Source: Campylobacteraceae bacterium
GTDB taxonomy: Bacteria; Campylobacterota; Campylobacteria; Campylobacterales; Campylobacteraceae
Direction: 5' to 3'
DNA: 64,000 nucleotides
Assembly (NCBI GenBank): GCA_012519705.1
Contig: JAAYPR010000022.1
Location: forward strand, 1 to 64,000
Of the stretch, positions 44,015 to 53,116 are shown one piece after another. The translations under genes and the position numbers were made by a program. Position 1 is the first letter of the stretch. The number at the start of each line of letters is the position of its first letter. The notes beneath the pieces were generated by a model. The model was not told the origin of the DNA. It saw only the letters and a program-made list of their open reading frames with translations, and did no database searches.

Positions 44015-44975
44015 AAATTTAAGCAAAAGTTACGGAAATGTTGAGGTTTTAAAAGCAATAAACTTTAATGTTCAAAAGGGCGAAATTTTTGCTCTTGTAG
44101 GTCATAGTGGTGCTGGTAAAAGCACCCTGCTTCGCTGCATTAACGGGCTTGAAGAGTATCAAAATGGAAGTTTGAAAGTAAACGGCGTCGAGATAAAAGA
44201 CGTAAAAGGCAAAGAGTTAAGAGAGCTAAGAAAAGATATCGGCATGATATTTCAGCACTTTGCCTTAATGAGTAGGAAAAATGTGTTTGAAAATATCGCA
44301 ACCCCGCTTAAATTTTGGGGTTATGATGATGAGTATATCCAAAAAAGAGTTGATGAGCTTTTAAAAATCGTCTCTTTAAGTGAGAAAAAACATGACTACC
44401 CCGCTTCGCTTTCAGGCGGACAAAAACAGCGTGTGGCAATTGCAAGAGCTTTAGCACTAAATCCTAGCATTTTACTAAGTGATGAGGCAACTTCGGCACT
44501 TGATCCAAACACTACAAAGCAAATCTTAGAGCTTTTAAAGCGTATCAACAAAGAACTTGGCATCACCATCGTCATCGTAACTCACGAGATGGAAGTTGTA
44601 AAAAGCATAGCTCATAAAGCTGTACTTTTAAAAGACGGCGTCATCACAAACAAAGGCGAAGTTCACGAGCTTTTCCTAAAACCTGATGCAAATATGCGTG
44701 AGTTTTTGGGCGATGATATGGTAGTCCCAGACACTGGGCTAAATATCGCTCTATATTTCCCAAAAGATGTTGCTTTTGAGTGCGTCATAACATCCATGGC
44801 AAGAGAGCTAGACCTGAATTTTAACATCGTTTGGGGTAAAATCGAGCAACTTAGCGACCTAGTTCTTGGACATTTGGTTATAAATATAGAGCCAAAAGAC
44901 AAAGAAAAAGTGGTTGAATATATCAAAAAAACAGGTGTGCTATGGGAAATTTTAGAGAGTAAGGAAACAAAATGA
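44001..44975 (+). CDS. metN: Methionine ABC transporter ATP-binding protein MetN
   Basis: A 324-residue ATPase that powers D/L-methionine uptake. Walker [13 protein letters not shown], signature [15 protein letters not shown] and Walker [13 protein letters not shown] are intact, and the last ~80 residues form the NIL regulatory domain seen in MetN. GTG at 44001 is the start, overlapping the end of the preceding nuclease-like gene by 14 bases; AGGA is upstream. This arrangement means metN has no promoter space of its own and depends on upstream transcription through valS and the R-M genes. Confidence 0.94.
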   Translation: MIEVKNLSKSYGNVEVLKAINFNVQKGEIFALVGHSGAGKSTLLRCINGLEEYQNGSLKVNGVEIKDVKGKELRELRKDIGMIFQHFALMSRKNVFENIATPLKFWGYDDEYIQKRVDELLKIVSLSEKKHDYPASLSGGQKQRVAIARALALNPSILLSDEATSALDPNTTKQILELLKRINKELGITIVIVTHEMEVVKSIAHKAVLLKDGVITNKGEVHELFLKPDANMREFLGDDMVVPDTGLNIALYFPKDVAFECVITSMARELDLNFNIVWGKIEQLSDLVLGHLVINIEPKDKEKVVEYIKKTGVLWEILESKETK

Positions 44976-45802
44976 GCAAAAAATTAATTCTATTTTTAAG
45001 CACAGTTTTAGTTCTATTTTTCCTATACCCTTTTTTTATGGGTTCAACTATTTTTGAGACTATCGATAGCACGTTTTTTAAAGAAGTGCCATTTTTTAGC
45101 TCTTTGTTTGATGGCTGGAAAGTAAGTTTAACGGAAATTTTGGGTAGAAAAAACTATCAAATTTTGATAGATATCTTACTTGTTGCAACTTGGGAAACTA
45201 TCTATATGACTATAGTTTCAACTTTTTTTGCTACTATTTTGGGGCTTTTTTTAGCCATTATTTTAGTTCTTACTAGAAAAGGCGGACTTATGGCAAACGC
45301 CCCAGTTTACGCCGTGCTTGACTTTGTTATAAATGTCATTAGAAGCTTTCCTTTTATAGTGCTTATCATCGTGCTTTTTCCTTTTGTTAGGCTAATTATC
45401 GGCACAAGTATCGGCACGGACGCGGCTATCGTTCCCCTAACCATCGGCACAGCACCGTTTATGGCACGCCTTATAGAAAACGCTTTGATTGAAGTTGACG
45501 GCGGTATAGTTGAAGCAGCAAAAAGCTTTGGAGCTAGCAAGATGCAAATCATCTTTAGAGTTATGCTAGTTGAGGCAGTTCCCTCACTTGTAAATGTTTT
45601 AACTCTAACTATCATCGTGGTTATTGGCTTTTCAGCGATGGCTGGAACTCTTGGCGGTGGTGGACTTGGAGACGTGGCTATAAGATATGGGTTTCAACGC
45701 TTCCGTGGAGATATCATGCTTTATACGGTTATAATCTTAATCGCCATGGTGCAAATAGTCCAAATGATAGGAAACTCTATATATAAAAGAGTTAAAAAAT
45801 AA
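44972..45802 (+). CDS. metI: Methionine ABC transporter permease MetI
   Basis: A 276-residue inner-membrane permease with five to six hydrophobic helices. The EAA-type loop [20 protein letters not shown], which docks onto MetN, is well kept. The N-terminal ~60 residues form an extra membrane helix and periplasmic loop longer than in E. coli MetI. It overlaps metN by four bases (ATGA). Part of metNIQ. Confidence 0.93.
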   Translation: MSKKLILFLSTVLVLFFLYPFFMGSTIFETIDSTFFKEVPFFSSLFDGWKVSLTEILGRKNYQILIDILLVATWETIYMTIVSTFFATILGLFLAIILVLTRKGGLMANAPVYAVLDFVINVIRSFPFIVLIIVLFPFVRLIIGTSIGTDAAIVPLTIGTAPFMARLIENALIEVDGGIVEAAKSFGASKMQIIFRVMLVEAVPSLVNVLTLTIIVVIGFSAMAGTLGGGGLGDVAIRYGFQRFRGDIMLYTVIILIAMVQIVQMIGNSIYKRVKK

Positions 45803-45820
45803 TTGTTTATAAAAAAGATA

Positions 45821-45826
45821 TATAAT
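45821..45826 (+). promoter_or_regulatory. Possible internal promoter before metQ
   Basis: TATAAT lies 27 bases before the metQ start, followed by an AAGGAG ribosome site. It would allow binding protein to be made in excess over the transporter. Confidence 0.4.
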
Positions 45827-45852
45827 TAAAGCTTTAAATTTAAGGAGTATAT

Positions 45853-46623
45853 ATGAAAAAAATCATTACAAGTTTAGCGGCAGTTCTTTGCCTAAGCGGT
45901 TCACTTTATGCAGAAAAAATCGTAGTTGGTGCAACACCAGTTCCACACGCTGAAATTCTAAATGCCATAAAAGACGACTTAGCAAGCAAAGGTTTTGAAT
46001 TAGAAATCAAAGAGTTTAACGACTATGTTATCCCAAATTTAGCTACAGCGGACGGCGACTTAGATGCAAACTTCTTCCAACACACACAGTATTTAAATGA
46101 GTTTAACAAAAACAAAGGAACAGATTTAGTTCAAACAGTTGGCGTTCATATCGAGCCGATGGGAATTTACTCAAAAAAGGTTAAAAACCTTGATGAGCTG
46201 AAAAAGGGAGCAAAAGTTAGCATTCCAAACGACCCTACAAACGAAAGTAGAGCTTTGGATTTGTTAGAAAAAGCTGGACTTATAAAGCTTGATGATGTAG
46301 AGCTAAAAACCCCGCTTGATGTTATAGAAAACCCTAAAAACTTACAGTTTGTAGAGGTTGAGGCAGCTACTCTTCCAAGAACTTTAGATGATGTGGAAAT
46401 TTCAGTTATAAATACAAACTTTGCATTTGGTGCTGGTTTTAACCCTTCAAAAGACGCTCTTATGATAGAAGGAAACGATAGCCCGTATGTAAATATCATC
46501 GCTGTTAAAAAAGAAGACGTAGAAAAAGCAAAAATCAAAGCTTTAAACGAAGCTATCACAAGTGAAGGTGCTAAGAAATTTATAGAAGAGAAATACCAAG
46601 GTGCTATAATCCCTGCGTTTTAA
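45853..46623 (+). CDS. metQ: Methionine-binding protein MetQ (NlpA family)
   Basis: A 256-residue periplasmic substrate-binding protein. A signal peptide (MKKIITSLAAVLCLSGSLYAE) is followed by the NlpA-family start KIVVGATPVPHAEIL. ADGDLDANFFQH and IPNDPTNESRAL are family blocks around the methionine pocket. The signal has a Cys (LAAVLC) but the site is not a good lipobox, so cleavage at LYA-E to a soluble protein is more likely. It closes the metNIQ operon and may have an extra promoter. A strong hairpin follows. Confidence 0.92.
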   Translation: MKKIITSLAAVLCLSGSLYAEKIVVGATPVPHAEILNAIKDDLASKGFELEIKEFNDYVIPNLATADGDLDANFFQHTQYLNEFNKNKGTDLVQTVGVHIEPMGIYSKKVKNLDELKKGAKVSIPNDPTNESRALDLLEKAGLIKLDDVELKTPLDVIENPKNLQFVEVEAATLPRTLDDVEISVINTNFAFGAGFNPSKDALMIEGNDSPYVNIIAVKKEDVEKAKIKALNEAITSEGAKKFIEEKYQGAIIPAF

Positions 46624-46653
46624 TTCTATTTTTTAAACAAGCTTTTACTAAAT

Positions 46654-46685
46654 TTTAGTCCAAATTTAACCAAATTTGGACTAAA
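46654..46685 (+). terminator. Hairpin downstream of metQ
   Basis: A perfect 14-bp inverted repeat (TTTAGTCCAAATTT and complement) closes a four-base AACC loop. No T-run follows, but stem strength and place suggest that it ends or protects the metNIQ transcript. Confidence 0.55.
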
Positions 46686-46762
46686 CTCTCTAAAACCACC
46701 TAAAAATGCCATTTTTATATAGATAAATTTAAAAAATAACCAAATTATTAAGTATTTTTTTG

Positions 46763-46768
46763 TATAAT
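46763..46768 (+). promoter_or_regulatory. Promoter of the PEB4-like gene
   Basis: TATAAT preceded by TG after a run of seven T (extended -10 with T-rich -16 region) lies 28 bases before the start codon, a typical Campylobacter sigma-70 promoter. Confidence 0.62.
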
Positions 46769-46796
46769 CAAACGATTTTCATTTTAAAGGAAAAAT

Positions 46797-47627
46797 ATGA
46801 ACAAAATTTTACTTACAACACTTAGTTTAGCAACTGCTATCACACTTAACGCTGGAGTTTTAGCAACTGCTGGGGACATTACAATCACTGATGAGGACAT
46901 CGCTCCTTTTTTAATCGCACCACAAGATGATTTTCACGGTATGGGTGGCGAGCTTACAGCTGATGATAAGAAAAACATCGTTAACAACCTTGTTAAATAC
47001 AAACTTTTAGTTAAAGAAGCAAAAAAGAGCGGTGTAGAAAATGACCCTGCATACGCTAAAGGCTTAGAGGCAGCAAAAGATAGCTTGGCTTTCAATCTTT
47101 GGCAAGAAAAAGAGTTCCAAAAAGTTGAAATTAGCGACGAAGAAGCTAAAAAATTCTACGATGATAACATCAACCTTTTCATGAAACCAGAAGAGATTAA
47201 AGCTAGACATATCTTAGTTGATGACAAAGCAGAAGCAGAAGAAATCATCGCTACACTTCAAAAAGTTAAAAAAGATAAACTAAAAGAAGAGTTTGGCAAA
47301 ATGGCAGGCGAAAAATCAAAAGACCCAACTGCTGTAAAAAATGGCGGGGAACTAAGCTGGTTTGCAAGAGAGCAAATGGTAGCTGGCTTTGAGGATGCTG
47401 CGTTTGAACTAAAAGATGGTGAGATGACAAGTGCTCCGGTAGAAACTGAGTTTGGCTATCATGTAATACTGAGAGAAGAGACAAGAGCTGCTGAGCCGGT
47501 TGCGTTTGATGAAATCAAAGAGCCTTTAAAAGCTGATTTGAAAACTAAGAAATTTGGCGAAGAGTTTGAAGCTCTAGCAAACAAGCTTTTTGAAGAAACT
47601 CCAGTAGTTTTCACAGAAGGAAAATAA
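46797..47627 (+). CDS. PEB4-like periplasmic peptidyl-prolyl isomerase/chaperone
   Basis: A 276-residue SurA-like foldase, the counterpart of C. jejuni Cj0596 (PEB4/Cbf2). It has a signal peptide (MNKILLTTLSLATAITLNAG), an N-terminal helical chaperone domain and a parvulin domain from about residue 130 to 225. The latter is recognised by KARHILVDDKAEAEEI, NGGELSWFAREQMVAGFEDAAF and ETEFGYHVI. It helps outer-membrane proteins to fold. Its own promoter lies upstream and a terminator follows. Confidence 0.93.
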   Translation: MNKILLTTLSLATAITLNAGVLATAGDITITDEDIAPFLIAPQDDFHGMGGELTADDKKNIVNNLVKYKLLVKEAKKSGVENDPAYAKGLEAAKDSLAFNLWQEKEFQKVEISDEEAKKFYDDNINLFMKPEEIKARHILVDDKAEAEEIIATLQKVKKDKLKEEFGKMAGEKSKDPTAVKNGGELSWFAREQMVAGFEDAAFELKDGEMTSAPVETEFGYHVILREETRAAEPVAFDEIKEPLKADLKTKKFGEEFEALANKLFEETPVVFTEGK

Positions 47628-47636
47628 TCACTTATT

Positions 47637-47665
47637 AAAACAGACTTGCTAGGCAGGTCTGTTTT
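47637..47665 (+). terminator. Terminator after the PEB4-like gene
   Basis: The 9-bp stem AAAACAGAC / GTCTGTTTT with an 11-nt loop ends in a T-run, ten bases beyond the stop codon. Confidence 0.8.
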
Positions 47666-47707
47666 ATCTCCTACTTTTTATACCTATTCCAAATTTAAGG
47701 ACTTGTT

Positions 47708-48850
47708 TTGAGAAATTTTATAATGATTTGTGTTGTAAATTTCTGTCTTTATTTTTCAACATATTTAACTATGATAAGTGGCACAAACTACGCTAAAATC
47801 GCACTTGGTGCATCTACAAGCACAGCTGGGTTAGTCACACTTTTGTATATCTTAGGGCTTATTTTTAGCACACTAGTTTTTGGTAAGTTTATAGATAGTA
47901 TAAATTTAAAAAAAGCTCTATTTATAGTTATGGGGCTTGATGTGGTTGTTACATTTTGTTATTTAGTGGCAAATAGCACCCATATTTTACTCTTTTTAAG
48001 AGTGCTAACTGGGGTTCTTTTTGGGATAGGAACTTCTATTTGCAACACCACAATTTCAAAAATCATACCTGAGAGTAAAAAAGGCGTGGGAATTGGCTAC
48101 TACAATATGAGCGTTATCATCTCATCTGCCATCTCGCCGTTCTTTGCTATCAAATTTAACGCTAGCGGGCTTTATAAAGAGAGCTTTTTACTTGCGACAA
48201 CCGCGTTTGTGGTGAGCGTTTTAGCTATTTTGTTTATGAACTTAAAAGAGATAGAAAACTCTTGTACCGCTACAAAAAAAGAGTTTAGAGTTTCAGATTT
48301 TATCGAGCCAAAAGCCCTGCCAATCGCCACTATAGTTTTAATAGCTGGTTTTTCATACGGCGGAGTTTTAGCGTTTTTAAGCCTTTACACACAAAGCCTA
48401 AATTTAAGCTTTGCAGGAAGTATCTACTACCCGTTTTATTCGGTTTTTGCTCTTATTTCAGTATGGGTTTATGGAAAACTATTTGATATCAAAAAAGAAA
48501 ACTTAGCTTATATGCTGTCGCTTCTAGCATTTTTTATAAGCCTTATCTTGCTCTCAACCGCAAGTAGTAGTTTTGATATCTTAGCGTCAGCTTTTTTCCT
48601 TGCGTTTGGTTGGGCAAGTAGCAAAAGCTTGGCCCAAACTATAGCTATAAAACTCTCTCCTGAAAACAGAGTTGGACTTGCAAACTCAACATTTTTTATC
48701 TTTGTAAACTTAGGCATAGGTATTAGCCCTTATGTTTTAGGGCTCGTTGAGCCGATAGTTGGATTTAGCGGGGTATATCAAATTTCAGCCTTAGCTCTTA
48801 TTTTAGGGGCGATTTTATACTATCTTTTAGTTTGGAAAAACTTTAAGTAG
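47708..48850 (+). CDS. Major facilitator superfamily transporter
   Basis: A 380-residue protein with twelve predicted helices. The loop between helices 2 and 3 has GKFIDSINLKKALF, an MFS-A-like motif, and LRVLTGVLFGIGTSICNTTISKIIP is the typical helix 4-5 region. Substrate is not evident; drug or metabolite efflux and siderophore export are possibilities. The start is TTG at 47708 with AAGGAC about eight bases upstream. It is a single gene between two terminators or promoters. Confidence 0.82.
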   Translation: MRNFIMICVVNFCLYFSTYLTMISGTNYAKIALGASTSTAGLVTLLYILGLIFSTLVFGKFIDSINLKKALFIVMGLDVVVTFCYLVANSTHILLFLRVLTGVLFGIGTSICNTTISKIIPESKKGVGIGYYNMSVIISSAISPFFAIKFNASGLYKESFLLATTAFVVSVLAILFMNLKEIENSCTATKKEFRVSDFIEPKALPIATIVLIAGFSYGGVLAFLSLYTQSLNLSFAGSIYYPFYSVFALISVWVYGKLFDIKKENLAYMLSLLAFFISLILLSTASSSFDILASAFFLAFGWASSKSLAQTIAIKLSPENRVGLANSTFFIFVNLGIGISPYVLGLVEPIVGFSGVYQISALALILGAILYYLLVWKNFK

Positions 48851-48869
48851 ATATTTTACCCTTGTTTTG

Positions 48870-48875
48870 TATAAT
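48870..48875 (+). promoter_or_regulatory. -10 box of the DedA gene
   Basis: TATAAT preceded by CTTGTTTTG lies 22 bases before the TTG start, close to a strong AAAGGAG ribosome site. Confidence 0.5.
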
Positions 48876-48897
48876 TTAAGATTTTAAAGGAGAGTTA

Positions 48898-49506
48898 TTG
48901 GAAAATATAATCAGTTTTATAGTAAATTTAGTTGATAGCTGGGGGTACTGGGGGATATTTTTTATGATGTTTTTAGAGAGCACATTTTTCCCTTTTCCAA
49001 GCGAGGTTGCTATGATACCAGCTGGATACTTAGCTTTTCAAGGCAAGATGAATGTTTACATGGCATTTTTTGCTGGAACTATCGGCTCTTTAGCGGGAGC
49101 TGCTTTTAACTACTATTTATGCTACTTTTTTGGTAGAGGCTTGGTTGAGAAATATGGCAAATATGTTGGGATAAATGAGAAAAATATGCAAAAATTTGAA
49201 GCATTTTTTAACAAACATGGCGAAATTTCAACTTTTAACTGCCGTTTAATCCCAGGAATTAGACAGTATATCAGTCTGCCAGCGGGACTAGCAAAAATGC
49301 ATTTTGGAAGGTTTGCTCTATTTACAACTCTTGGGGCTGGAATTTGGGTAGCTATACTTATCGCACTAGGCTATTTTCTAGGGGCAAATCAAGAGCTGTT
49401 GTCTGAGAAACTTCACATTATAACTGTAGTTTTACTTGTTTTAGTTGCGATTAGTTTTGTAGTTTATTTTAAAATTTATAAGAAGAAGCACAAAAAACGA
49501 GACTAA
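48898..49506 (+). CDS. DedA family membrane protein
   Basis: A 202-residue inner-membrane protein of the DedA (VTT) family. It shows MFLESTFFPFPSEVAMIPAG, with the conserved acidic and proline residues, and FNCRLIPGIRQYISLPAGLAKM, the arginine-containing re-entrant part. DedA proteins recycle polyprenyl or phospholipid carriers across the membrane. The start is TTG at 48898 after AAAGGAG. It is distantly related to the two TVP38 proteins at 20572-21832. Its stop codon lies in the convergent terminator. Confidence 0.9.
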   Translation: MENIISFIVNLVDSWGYWGIFFMMFLESTFFPFPSEVAMIPAGYLAFQGKMNVYMAFFAGTIGSLAGAAFNYYLCYFFGRGLVEKYGKYVGINEKNMQKFEAFFNKHGEISTFNCRLIPGIRQYISLPAGLAKMHFGRFALFTTLGAGIWVAILIALGYFLGANQELLSEKLHIITVVLLVLVAISFVVYFKIYKKKHKKRD

Positions 49507-49536
49507 ATTTAAAGGGTGATTTTACCCTTTAAATTT
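49505..49536. terminator. Bidirectional terminator between dedA and lpxD
   Basis: A perfect 13-bp inverted repeat (AAATTTAAAGGGT and complement) with a six-base loop lies between the convergent genes and covers the last bases of the dedA stop codon. Confidence 0.8.
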
Positions 49537-49544
49537 CTTACTTA

Positions 49545-50498
49545 TCAAGACTCTTTATCAAAAAATCTTTTGATTTTAGCGTTTAGTTTTAGCCACTCTT
49601 TAAGTTCAGTTATCGGAAAACCGCCATATGTTTTAGAGCCCTCTAAACTTTTAGTAACTCCGCCTCTTGCGGCTATTTGAGCGAAGTCCCCTATTTCTAG
49701 ATGTCCTGCTGTAGCACTCTGTCCACCCATCACAACATTTCTTCCTAAGATACTAGAGCCAGAAACTCCAGTTTGTGACACGATGATACAGTTATGTCCT
49801 AGCTCGCAGTTATGACCTATCTGAACTAAGTTATCTATCTTTGTGCCACTTCTTAAAATGGTTGATTTAAACACGGCTCTATCTATCGTGGTGCACGCCC
49901 CAACTTCAACATCGTCTTCTAAGATAACATTTCCGTTATGATAAATTTTGATATGTCTTCCATCTTTTGTATGAGCGTAACCAAACCCATCACTTCCTAT
50001 AACGCTATTTGCATGGATATAGCATCTATTTCCTATAATTGTATCATTATAAATCACAGCGTTTGGGTAAATGATACACTCATCGCCGATTTTTACGTCA
50101 TCACCGATATATGCACCGCTCATTATAGTTGTGTTTTTACCGATTTTTACACCTTTTCCTATATAGGCATTTGGCATTATAGTAGCTGACTCATCCACCA
50201 CAGAAGCGGGACTATCTCTAAAAAGTTTTTTTGAGAAATGTTTACTTAAAATGGCAAAACCAAGATGTGGATTTTCATAAACTATCGCTTCACAGCCATT
50301 TGGCACATACTCAACCAAGCTCTCATTTACTAGGACAAATCCAGCACTTGAAGTTTGTAGAAATTTAGCATTTTTTGGACTATCGCAATAGCTAAGCTCA
50401 TCTTTTGTAGCCAAATCAAGTGAGTTTATCGAGGCTATCTCTTTATCAGCCCCGCTAAACTCTAAGCTCAAAATCTTATAAATTTCACTAAGTTTCAT
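49545..50498 (-). CDS. lpxD: UDP-3-O-acylglucosamine N-acyltransferase LpxD
   Basis: A 317-residue enzyme of lipid A synthesis that adds the second acyl chain. An N-terminal uridine-binding domain precedes a left-handed beta-helix of hexapeptide repeats (IGKGVKIGKNTTIMSGAYIG and many others) from about residue 100 to 275. The catalytic His lies in the LVQIGHNCELGHN segment. A C-terminal helix (LKEWLKLNAKIKRFF) completes the fold. It follows ilvH by one base, the order ilvI-ilvH-lpxD known from C. jejuni. Confidence 0.96.
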   Translation of the reverse strand: MKLSEIYKILSLEFSGADKEIASINSLDLATKDELSYCDSPKNAKFLQTSSAGFVLVNESLVEYVPNGCEAIVYENPHLGFAILSKHFSKKLFRDSPASVVDESATIMPNAYIGKGVKIGKNTTIMSGAYIGDDVKIGDECIIYPNAVIYNDTIIGNRCYIHANSVIGSDGFGYAHTKDGRHIKIYHNGNVILEDDVEVGACTTIDRAVFKSTILRSGTKIDNLVQIGHNCELGHNCIIVSQTGVSGSSILGRNVVMGGQSATAGHLEIGDFAQIAARGGVTKSLEGSKTYGGFPITELKEWLKLNAKIKRFFDKES

Positions 50499-50499
50499 C

Positions 50500-50970
50500 T
50501 TACATCTCTAAAAGAACAGATCCGCTTCTAACGATATCAATCGGGTTATATTTTTTCATAGTTTTTATAAAACTATCGATTCTATTTGCATCATCGCATG
50601 CCATGACGATGAGAATTTTATCATCACTATTTGCAACGCTTCCGTTGTATGACTTTAAAACCGCATCAAGTCCAGCTAAGTTTTCAGCTAAAGGAATTTT
50701 AATTAATGCTAGCTCTTTATCAACAAACTCCTCTTTTTCTATAACTTTATAGATGGGGATTAGTTTATAAAGCTGCTTTACTATTTGTTCAAACACTCTA
50801 ACATCGCCACTCGTTACGATACTTACTCTTGAGTACTCACTCTCAGGAATGGGAGCAACCGTAAGGCTATCTATGTTATACCCTCTACCTGAAAAAAGCC
50901 CAACTATCCTTGATAAAACACCGTGTTCGTTTAAAACTATTACTGAAATCAATCTTCTTGTATTCTTCAT
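50500..50970 (-). CDS. ilvH: Acetolactate synthase small (regulatory) subunit
   Basis: A 156-residue ACT-domain protein that confers valine feedback control on the large subunit. RRLISVIVLNEHGVLSRIVGLFSGRGYNIDSLTV (shown in part) is the N-terminal ACT domain, with NEHGVLSR the ligand loop. A C-terminal domain completes it. It lies 16 bases behind the large-subunit gene, so they are co-transcribed. Confidence 0.96.
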   Translation of the reverse strand: MKNTRRLISVIVLNEHGVLSRIVGLFSGRGYNIDSLTVAPIPESEYSRVSIVTSGDVRVFEQIVKQLYKLIPIYKVIEKEEFVDKELALIKIPLAENLAGLDAVLKSYNGSVANSDDKILIVMACDDANRIDSFIKTMKKYNPIDIVRSGSVLLEM

Positions 50971-50986
50971 CTTCTAACCTTTTGCC

Positions 50987-52675
50987 TTACTTAAGTATCA
51001 TGTTAAATAGTGCCCCACCAGCTGGAACCATCGGCATAACATTTTCAAATCTATCTATTCTAACGTCTAAAATAGCTGGTCTTTTACTCTCAATCGCCTT
51101 TTTTAACACACTTCTAAACTCATCTTTTGTAGTTGCCCTAAAGCCAAGCGCCCCAAAACTCTCAGCTAGCTTGATAAAATCAGGCTGTTTGCTAATGTCA
51201 GTTGAAGCAAATCTCTCTTCATAAAACAGACTCTGCCACTGTCTAACCATACCTAAAAACTGGTTGTTTAAGATGATAGTTATCACAGGTAAGCCGTTTT
51301 CAGCGATGGTTTGAAGCTCTTGGATGTTCATAAGAACCCCGCCATCCCCGTTGATGTTTATAACTGGCTTATTTTTATCTAAAAACTGAGCTCCAAGTGC
51401 TGCTGGAAGCCCGTAACCCATAGTTCCTAAGCCACCACTTGTTAAATTTGTTCTTGGAGCGTTAAATGGATAGTATTGTGCCACCCACATTTGATGTTGT
51501 CCAACGTCAGTTACAACTACCGCTTCATCATCGCCAACTATCTTTGCAGTCTCTTCTATAACCCATTGTGGTTTTAGGATTTCGTCGCTATCCTCATATC
51601 TTAATGGATAAATTTCATCATATCTTTTTAAAGTGTTTCTCCACTCTTCAAAGTTGCTGCTATCAACACCCTCTTTAACTAAAGGAAGCAGCTCTTTTAA
51701 AACAGTCGTAACATCCCCAACAACAGGATAGTGAGCATTTACTATCTTTGAAATCGAACTTGGGTCGATGTCGATATGAACGATGGTTGCCTCTTTTGCG
51801 AACTCGCTTAGTTTCCCAGTAACCCTATCATCAAACCTTGCACCAACGCTGATTAAAAGGTCAGTTTCGCTCATCGCCATATTTGCTGCGTATTTTCCGT
51901 GCATTCCAACCATTCCAAGATTTAGTTCATCATCTTTTCTTAAAACCCCTAAAGCCATAAGAGTTAAAACCGTTGGCATTTTTGTAGTTTCTACAAACTC
52001 GCGGATTAGCTCGCTAGCTTCTGAGCTTACCGCTCCACCGCCAACATAAAGAAGTGGTTTTTTAGCTTCGTTTATTAGGCTTGCTATTTTTTTAATCTGT
52101 CTAGCATTTCCCTTATAATTTGGTTTATAAGTTGGAATTGTAATCTCATCTGGATAGTTAAACTCGCCAATCGCAGCACTAATATCCTTTGGAACGTCCA
52201 CATGAACTGGTCCTGGTCTACCACTTCTAGCGATATAAAAAGCCTCTTTTAAAATACGTGGAAACTCTTCGATGTTTTTAACTAAATAGTTATGTTTTGT
52301 ACATGGTCTTGAGATCCCAACTGCATCGATTTCTTGAAACGCATCAGTTCCAATTTGTGCGTTTGAAACCTGCCCGCTTATTAACACCATAGGAACTGAG
52401 TCCATATAAGCAGTTGCAAGTCCTGTAACTGTGTTTGTAAACCCTGGTCCACTCGTCACAAGTGCAACGCCAACTTTCCCGCTCGCTCTTGCGTATCCAT
52501 CAGCAGCGTGAGTTGCAGCTTGCTCATGTCTTACCAAGACAAGCTCAAAATCTTTTTGTTTATAAGTTTCATCAAATATATTAAGAGCAGCACCGCCAGG
52601 ATAGCCAAATACAACCTCTACCCCTTCATTTTTAAGTGCTTGCATTATCATTTCTGAGCCATTTAATTTAGCCAT
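50987..52675 (-). CDS. ilvI: Acetolactate synthase large (catalytic) subunit
   Basis: A 562-residue ThDP-dependent enzyme that starts valine, leucine and isoleucine synthesis. It has VVFGYPGGAALNIFD with the catalytic Glu region (RHEQAATHAADGYARASG), an FAD-binding middle domain and the ThDP motif NINGDGGVLMNIQEL. ATG at 52675 has AAGGTG upstream. First gene of the ilvI-ilvH-lpxD set on this strand. Confidence 0.96.
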   Translation of the reverse strand: MAKLNGSEMIMQALKNEGVEVVFGYPGGAALNIFDETYKQKDFELVLVRHEQAATHAADGYARASGKVGVALVTSGPGFTNTVTGLATAYMDSVPMVLISGQVSNAQIGTDAFQEIDAVGISRPCTKHNYLVKNIEEFPRILKEAFYIARSGRPGPVHVDVPKDISAAIGEFNYPDEITIPTYKPNYKGNARQIKKIASLINEAKKPLLYVGGGAVSSEASELIREFVETTKMPTVLTLMALGVLRKDDELNLGMVGMHGKYAANMAMSETDLLISVGARFDDRVTGKLSEFAKEATIVHIDIDPSSISKIVNAHYPVVGDVTTVLKELLPLVKEGVDSSNFEEWRNTLKRYDEIYPLRYEDSDEILKPQWVIEETAKIVGDDEAVVVTDVGQHQMWVAQYYPFNAPRTNLTSGGLGTMGYGLPAALGAQFLDKNKPVININGDGGVLMNIQELQTIAENGLPVITIILNNQFLGMVRQWQSLFYEERFASTDISKQPDFIKLAESFGALGFRATTKDEFRSVLKKAIESKRPAILDVRIDRFENVMPMVPAGGALFNMILK

Positions 52676-52742
52676 AATTGCACCTTTATAATAAAATTAT
52701 AATAAAATTCTAAGATTATACCAAAAACAACTTTAACGACAC

Positions 52743-52943
52743 TTATATATCTTTCTCAAAACGAAATCTTAAGTATCCCTTAAACTCTATGCTATCCAAA
52801 AAGCTTTTCTCTTTTGTGATAGGTTCTGGGTTTGTGGGTTTAAAATGAATTTCTTTAGTTGAGTTTTTATCTTCTATTATATAAGTAGCGTTATTTTCCG
52901 CAAAAACAAAGCTGATCATTAAAAAAACAGTTATTTTTCTCAT
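52743..52943 (-). CDS. Small secreted protein of unknown function
   Basis: A 66-residue frame with a short signal peptide (MRKITVFLMISFVFAENN) and a charged, hydrophilic mature part ending EFKGYLRFRFEKDI. AAGG lies eight bases before the ATG. The mature part has no Cys and no known domain. It may be a genuine small periplasmic protein, or the remnant of a larger outer-membrane protein, since the C-terminal alternation (YLRFRF) resembles a beta-strand. Confidence 0.55.
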   Translation of the reverse strand: MRKITVFLMISFVFAENNATYIIEDKNSTKEIHFKPTNPEPITKEKSFLDSIEFKGYLRFRFEKDI

Positions 52944-53116
52944 ATCTAAAACCTTAAATTTTGTGCTAAATTCTATACTAAATTTCTAAATTTAGATAAA
53001 AAAGAGTAAATTTGTTACAAATAAATTTAATAACCCCAACAAAAGTAAATTTTTATCAGTTTATTAGAACTAGTTGATTACAATATACAAATTACGTTTT
53101 TACAAGGAGCTTATGT

